Source: Gammaproteobacteria bacterium (GTDB lineage: Bacteria; Pseudomonadota; Gammaproteobacteria; Pseudomonadales; Azotimanducaceae). From it: 6,337 nucleotides of DNA. The notes beneath the pieces were generated by a model that saw only the letters and a program-made list of their open reading frames with translations, had not been told where the DNA came from and did no database searches. Made by a program: the position numbers and the translations under genes. Positions 5,780-6,337 of the stretch are shown in pieces. Each line of letters opens with the position of its first letter. Position 1 is the first letter of the stretch. Where the stretch lies: positions 8,607 to 14,943 of the forward strand of contig PBTJ01000042.1 in assembly GCA_002726925.1 (NCBI GenBank), given 5' to 3'.

Positions 5780-6337
5780 ACATCGTTTGATGCTAATCAT
5801 GGCGCATCCGGATGATGCGGAATTTGCCGCCGGTGGACTGATGAGTTTTTGGCATCAAGCAGGCTATGCGCTCAAGATCCTCTGCCTTACCAACGGCAAT
5901 GCCGGCCACCATGAGTTGGATCGAGCAACATTGGCAGCGCGCCGCTATGAGGAGGCTAGGCAAGCGGCAGCTTTGGTCAACGCTGAAATTGAAATCTGGC
6001 CCCAAGATGACGGTCGCCTGGTGCCATCGGTTGAGCTGCGCGAGCAGTTAATTGCAGCCATAAGAGTCTATGCACCCAGCGTGATCGTTACCCATCGCAC
6101 GGCAGACTATCACCCGGATCATCGCGCTACGGCCCAGCTGGTGAAAGACAGCGCCTACCTGCTGCAGGTGCCCGCGATTGCGCCAGAGCAGCAGCCGCTC
6201 ATGAGCCTGCCGAGTATTTTGCTTACCTTTGACCGTTTCGACGAACCGCGGCCCTTTCGCCTGGACTGGGTTATTGATACCGAAGCGGTGCAGACGCAGA
6301 TTATCGACCTATTGGCCTGCCACGCGAGCCAAGTGTT
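5772..6337 (+). CDS. PIG-L/LmbE-family zinc-dependent N-deacetylase, N-terminal part
   Basis: Translation from GTG at 5772 gives 188 codons open to the window edge. The product belongs to the PIG-L (LmbE-like) family, zinc enzymes that remove N-acyl groups, often from GlcNAc-type sugars (MshB in mycothiol synthesis, BshB in bacillithiol synthesis). The first metal motif is AHPDDAEFAAGG (11-22). By comparison with MshB, His12 and Asp15 bind zinc and Asp14 is the general base. The second motif HPDHRA (114-119) supplies His117 as third ligand, with His114 as the likely transition-state-stabilising His. The segment TNGNAGHHE (40-48) followed by an Ala/Arg/Glu-rich helix is also typical. The GTG overlaps the amidase end by 8 bases (GTGTCTGA) and AGGT at 5761-5764 is a fair ribosome site. 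ATG at 5790 would start directly before the first beta-strand and has no such site. Cytoplasmic; substrate unknown. The C-terminus lies outside the window. Confidence 0.92.
   Translation, partial: MSEHRLMLIMAHPDDAEFAAGGLMSFWHQAGYALKILCLTNGNAGHHELDRATLAARRYEEARQAAALVNAEIEIWPQDDGRLVPSVELREQLIAAIRVYAPSVIVTHRTADYHPDHRATAQLVKDSAYLLQVPAIAPEQQPLMSLPSILLTFDRFDEPRPFRLDWVIDTEAVQTQIIDLLACHASQV

Noticed and set aside
5866..6051. Short open frames at the right end on both strands (5560-5790 plus, 5793-6005 minus, 5866-6051 plus)
   Set aside because: They overlap the end of the amidase or the PIG-L frame, which carries intact zinc motifs and explains the region.

Overview
The window reads as chromosomal DNA from a proteobacterium, most likely a gammaproteobacterium. 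It has moderately high GC, short intergenic gaps, several GTG/TTG starts and proteobacterial-style protein families. A marine or host-associated lifestyle is only a guess, based on the onium-compound transporter and the amidase content. There is no phylogenetic marker, RNA gene, mobile element, repeat array or CRISPR in the window.

Layout: six protein genes fall in two divergent groups around a 175-base intergenic region (3207-3381). The leftward group runs from the centre towards base 1. It holds a BCCT-family onium-compound transporter (1647-3206), an amidase-signature (AS) hydrolase (205-1629), and the start of a predicted exported protein of unknown function (1-208, cut by the window edge). 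The rightward group holds a monoacylglycerol-lipase-like alpha/beta hydrolase (3382-4323), a second and clearly different AS amidase (4316-5779), and the start of a PIG-L/LmbE-type zinc deacetylase (5772-6337, cut by the window edge). Two of these genes were found by direct translation from GTG starts: the exported protein and the deacetylase. All junctions within a group are 17 bases or less, or overlap by 4 or 8 bases, so each group is probably one transcript with translational coupling.

How the genes may work together: a transporter for a quaternary-ammonium or similar onium solute sits with two amidases, a carboxylester hydrolase and an N-deacetylase. This looks like an uptake-and-hydrolysis set for an amide- or ester-containing nitrogen compound, for example an acylated or amidated betaine or carnitine derivative. 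This is inference from family membership and gene order; no gene here fixes the substrate. The transporter keeps the aromatic-box residues of TM4 and the tandem Trp of TM8. It has Met where the Na+-independent carnitine antiporter CaiT has Met331, and Leu where BetP has Trp377 and CaiT has Tyr327. That hints at a CaiT-like mechanism with changed specificity.

No regulator is encoded in the window. I do not see firm evidence of a wholly new system. The most distinctive feature is the mirrored arrangement of two unrelated amidases plus three other hydrolase or transport functions around one control region.
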